A stretch of DNA of 64,000 bases from the NCBI RefSeq assembly GCF_002078875.1, contig NC_034413.1, positions 60,074,433-60,138,432 on the forward strand. The letters are read 5' to 3'. Source of the DNA: Numida meleagris (lineage: Eukaryota; Chordata; Aves; Galliformes; Numididae). Shown piece after piece: positions 60,901 through 64,000 of the stretch (position 1 is its first letter; each line of letters starts with the position of its first letter). The notes under the pieces are model-generated. The model was given only the letters and a program-made list of their open reading frames with translations, was not told where the DNA came from and ran no database searches. A program made the position numbers and the translations under genes.

Positions 60901-63900
60901 ATGGTTGTGGAGGAGTGAGGTGACTAGAGGAGAAGAGCAGATAGATGTTAGGAGCTGTAGATGGCAGGTGAAAGGCTTGCTCTTTTCTCTAGGAGGAACT
61001 CAACAAGGTTGTATGCAAAAAAAAATACAGGCATAGAAGCTAATTATTGTATGCACTAATATACAGCAAATAATGTACAATAACTACAAGGCAAATAAGT
61101 AATAACTACTACCAGTAGTACAAAAAAGCCTAGATATCTAACTTTGGTTTGTTTTATATTTGTTTAAGGGCTCTGTCTTGAAGAATTTAGACTTACCCTT
61201 TAAATTATGTCTTAAATAAGATAGTATCCAGGAACAAAAGCAAAGAGGATGGAAGTATCTACAGAGTCTTCTCAGGATAGGCTTTATGATTTCAGTCTCT
61301 TGTTTAAAGAAATGATGAAAAACATCATTTTTATGTGTTGTCAAGTGGCCACAGCAGTCACTGTGCCTCAGAGTCTGGCACGGCATCTGAAATAGCGATG
61401 GGGACGTCCAACAAGAACAAATGCTCTCTCCGCTGCCCAGCCTCTGGCTTGATCACCGCAAAACACACTTTTGCTTGACTTGCTTTGACTCTCCGATTGT
61501 GTGCACACAACGTGGTTCCTGAACCATTCCTTTGAGCCATAGCAACCTGCTGACGTACGCTAAAAGTTTACTATTAGCCTGGTTTTTGTTTCAGTGATTT
61601 TTGCGGATGTGAGATGTGCTGGCATGTCAGCTTTGGTCATTGTATATGTGAAACAGATACTACAGAGCAGCAGAGGATGAGACTTCCCCACACTTCTATT
61701 CTTCTGTAAGTTGTGGAGACGCTGCTGCTGGGGGAGAGAAAGGTAGACATTCCCTTTTATAACAAGAGAATGAGAATGAGTTGAATTATAATGTTCTTTT
61801 TTTTTTTTTTCCTTTCCTTTTGATGCTGACAGGAACTCACCAGACCAAGAAACCAAGTCAGTTCTTGTAGGCTACCGAGCAAAAATTGTATGATACTCTG
61901 TTGGTGAAATGTTGTATATCTGTCTCAGTCATCAAAATACTTGTAGCACAATAGACATAACTGCATAGTAAAGGAATGTGAGCTCGGCAACATTGCCACT
62001 GGCAGAATATAAACACCTTAAAGTTTATCAGGACTTTGGGAGATGTTTATTACTTTAGTCTTACTAAGCCCTTATCGCAAAAGGAAAAATACAGAAATTG
62101 GAAGGTGGGTATTTTGCTTATCAGCAGAGATAAGCATGGTGAGATTCAATCACTGTAAAAAGGCAGATGTTTTGATCTGCGAAGGTATGACAAATCGACC
62201 ATTTATAACACAGGTTCATATGTATATAAGATCAAGGAGGATTGGGGTGCTCATCTAGTCTTTCTGTAACACCATCAGAGGACTTTCCTGTACTTAAGCC
62301 CATGCGTATCCAGTGATGAGTCCTAGACTACAGCAGATCTTCTGGCAAAGTTCTCTGAACAAAATGTCAGCTCTGCAGTGTAAGAGAGTCCATCACCGTC
62401 CCAAACCCAGTGCTCTTCTCTGCTGAAGCCAGGAGCCTTGTTACTGATCTGAATTTCTTGTTTTACTTTTAGCTGTTAGTTCCTGTATTTGGTATCATGC
62501 AACTATGATTGATTTAGCAATAGGTTCTTGTAATGTCCCCTATCTCTGGGTCAAAGAGCATCAATTATCAAATTTCTCTTGGTTAAATGTATATATTAGT
62601 AACACCGATGAGTCATCCCACAAACACCCGCCTGTTAAGCTCACTCTCATTACTGTTGTGGATCGCACTGTTGTCTGCAGTTCTCATCTTTTGGCTTGAA
62701 TCATGAGTGTCGTGTTCCATTAACAGCCAATTTGGGGTTTGTCAGAGAGACGTTATAATCTTCCAAATTTTGCTTGGACAAACACGTACTGCTTTAGCTG
62801 CTCTGATACCAGCAGCCTCCATAGAACTTGGCACTCACTGTTTGCCCACCGTGAACTTCAAATCACCTTCAGTCAGTGTTTTTCAAAACACAGTCTTCAT
62901 TTTAATCATTTTCCCCGTGTATGGCCATGTATGTATGGCCATACATGTGGTTGCTTGAAAACAGATAATTTTTGTATCCAACCCATCTGGTGTTAGAGAA
63001 GCCAGACACTGGTACAAAGTGATCATCTTTATTTGCTGCATCTGCAGTCGTTTGTCATTGACAAACTTCATCACTCTGTTTTTGTATCCCATTGCTGGAC
63101 GTGAAATGATTCTAACTCTCTGATCACATGAATGTTACCGCCAGATTCAGCAATACTGGTCAGAGCTAATTGGTGTATTAAACGGACTATTCCACTTGTT
63201 TATTACTTGAGTTCACAACGTTAGAGTCTACACAATTAAAGAATCTCTTCTCTTTGAGTCCCTTGGTACCTTGATTAATTTTAATCTTGACATCTTGATT
63301 TCTGGCTAAATGAGTGCTCATTTTCACCCTTGTCTTTTGTCATTAGCTTAATACCCTCCTGAATACTGTAGCTTGTCTCCTGAAAGACTTATTCCCTTCC
63401 ACTGAAATGATAACCAGCCACGCTGTACACTCTTTTTTTCTGTGCAGAAGATGGACCTACAATGCTGAAAACTGAGACACTGCCTTTCATACTTAGCTGA
63501 TAATTTCTGGAATTGCAAAGAGCACTTTAACCTGTATTGCAGCTTGCAGAAATGAATGCTGTTTTCATTCAGAGTGTTCATTTCATTTTCCTTCATATAA
63601 AATTCCTTTCAATGACTTGGTGGTTTCCGAATCTTTCTTCGCCGATGCACTCGGTCTCCTTGTGGACTACGCTGCGTTGCAGTTTATGGGTATGTCCCGT
63701 GTAGCTCTTTTCTGTCCTACTAGTTGGATGGTCAATACTTTGACAGTTTGGGAGTGTGCAAATGCCAGTGAGTGACTCCTTGTTCCTTGTGAAGTTGCTC
63801 CAGATCACCTCCAGAGGTCCCATCCGACCCCAAACAGTCTGCGATTCTGTCACAAACTCTTCTCCCAGCCCCATCTGGAGCAGTTTTCTCCGTTCTCCAG

Positions 63901-64000
63901 TTTATGAACTGCCAACCATTTTATGTGGTCCGCATCCTGCAGTCTTATAAAGACAATATGTGTTTCTACCCAGCTTGGAATAGCAGCTTTTGTGGTGTGT

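Larger units (their letters stand above)
55136..64000. other. AT-rich non-coding sequence, no gene seen
   Basis: No coding exon, CR1 end or RNA gene was recognised. Frames reach 123 codons (60206-60577, minus) without motifs. The stretch 55180-55740 is strongly AT-rich and free of simple repeats. Purine-rich, monotonous sequence at about 60100-60930 might be a decayed interspersed repeat of unknown family. A candidate conserved block and a tandem duplication are listed separately. Confidence 0.45.

Noticed and set aside
1..64000. tRNA or rRNA genes, CRISPR arrays, LTR pairs, intact retrotransposon genes
   Set aside because: No tRNA T-arm context, regularly spaced repeats, paired LTRs or intact RT/endonuclease frames were seen on reading through. 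Diverged elements could still be missed without a profile search.

Overview
The window looks like avian nuclear DNA, most probably from a galliform such as chicken or a close relative. The main evidence is a scatter of CR1 retrotransposon copies in both orientations. Several keep the diagnostic CR1 3' end, a conserved tail segment ending in one or two copies of the ATTCTATG-type octamer. Most of the sequence is AT-rich, ORF-poor and has low repeat density. No protein-coding gene can be identified with confidence. The open frames seen are almost all under 150 codons, with no recognisable domains, and look like chance frames.

Layout. Positions 1-12.7 kb are non-coding sequence with one very old CR1 fragment (about 1.93-2.40 kb). 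At 12.69-13.05 kb there is a 364-bp MITE-like element with inverted ends. At 13.65-15.24 kb a 1.3-kb CR1 carrying a decayed reverse-transcriptase frame sits inside an older CR1 tail; this is the clearest structure in the window. Positions 15.2-22.3 kb are unique sequence, with one well-formed candidate exon at 18876-18994. A CpG island at about 23.0-24.4 kb, with an Sp1 box, a near-palindromic TATA-like tract and a plausible first-exon splice donor, is the best candidate for a real gene promoter. The gene itself is not recognised. Positions 24.4-33 kb hold non-coding sequence that looks like conserved-enhancer DNA in places, including perfect POU octamers. Positions 33-55 kb hold six CR1 fragments. 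Positions 55-64 kb are AT-rich non-coding sequence, with a second enhancer-like block near 56.6-56.8 kb.

Interpretation (inference): this is an intron or flank of a regulatory-type gene whose CpG-island promoter lies near 23.5 kb, with CR1 insertions of several ages. No operons, tRNAs, rRNAs, CRISPR arrays or intact mobile-element genes were found. I found no convincing novel system. The items most worth checking are the CpG-island promoter, the 119-bp candidate exon, the nested CR1 and the inverted-end MITE.
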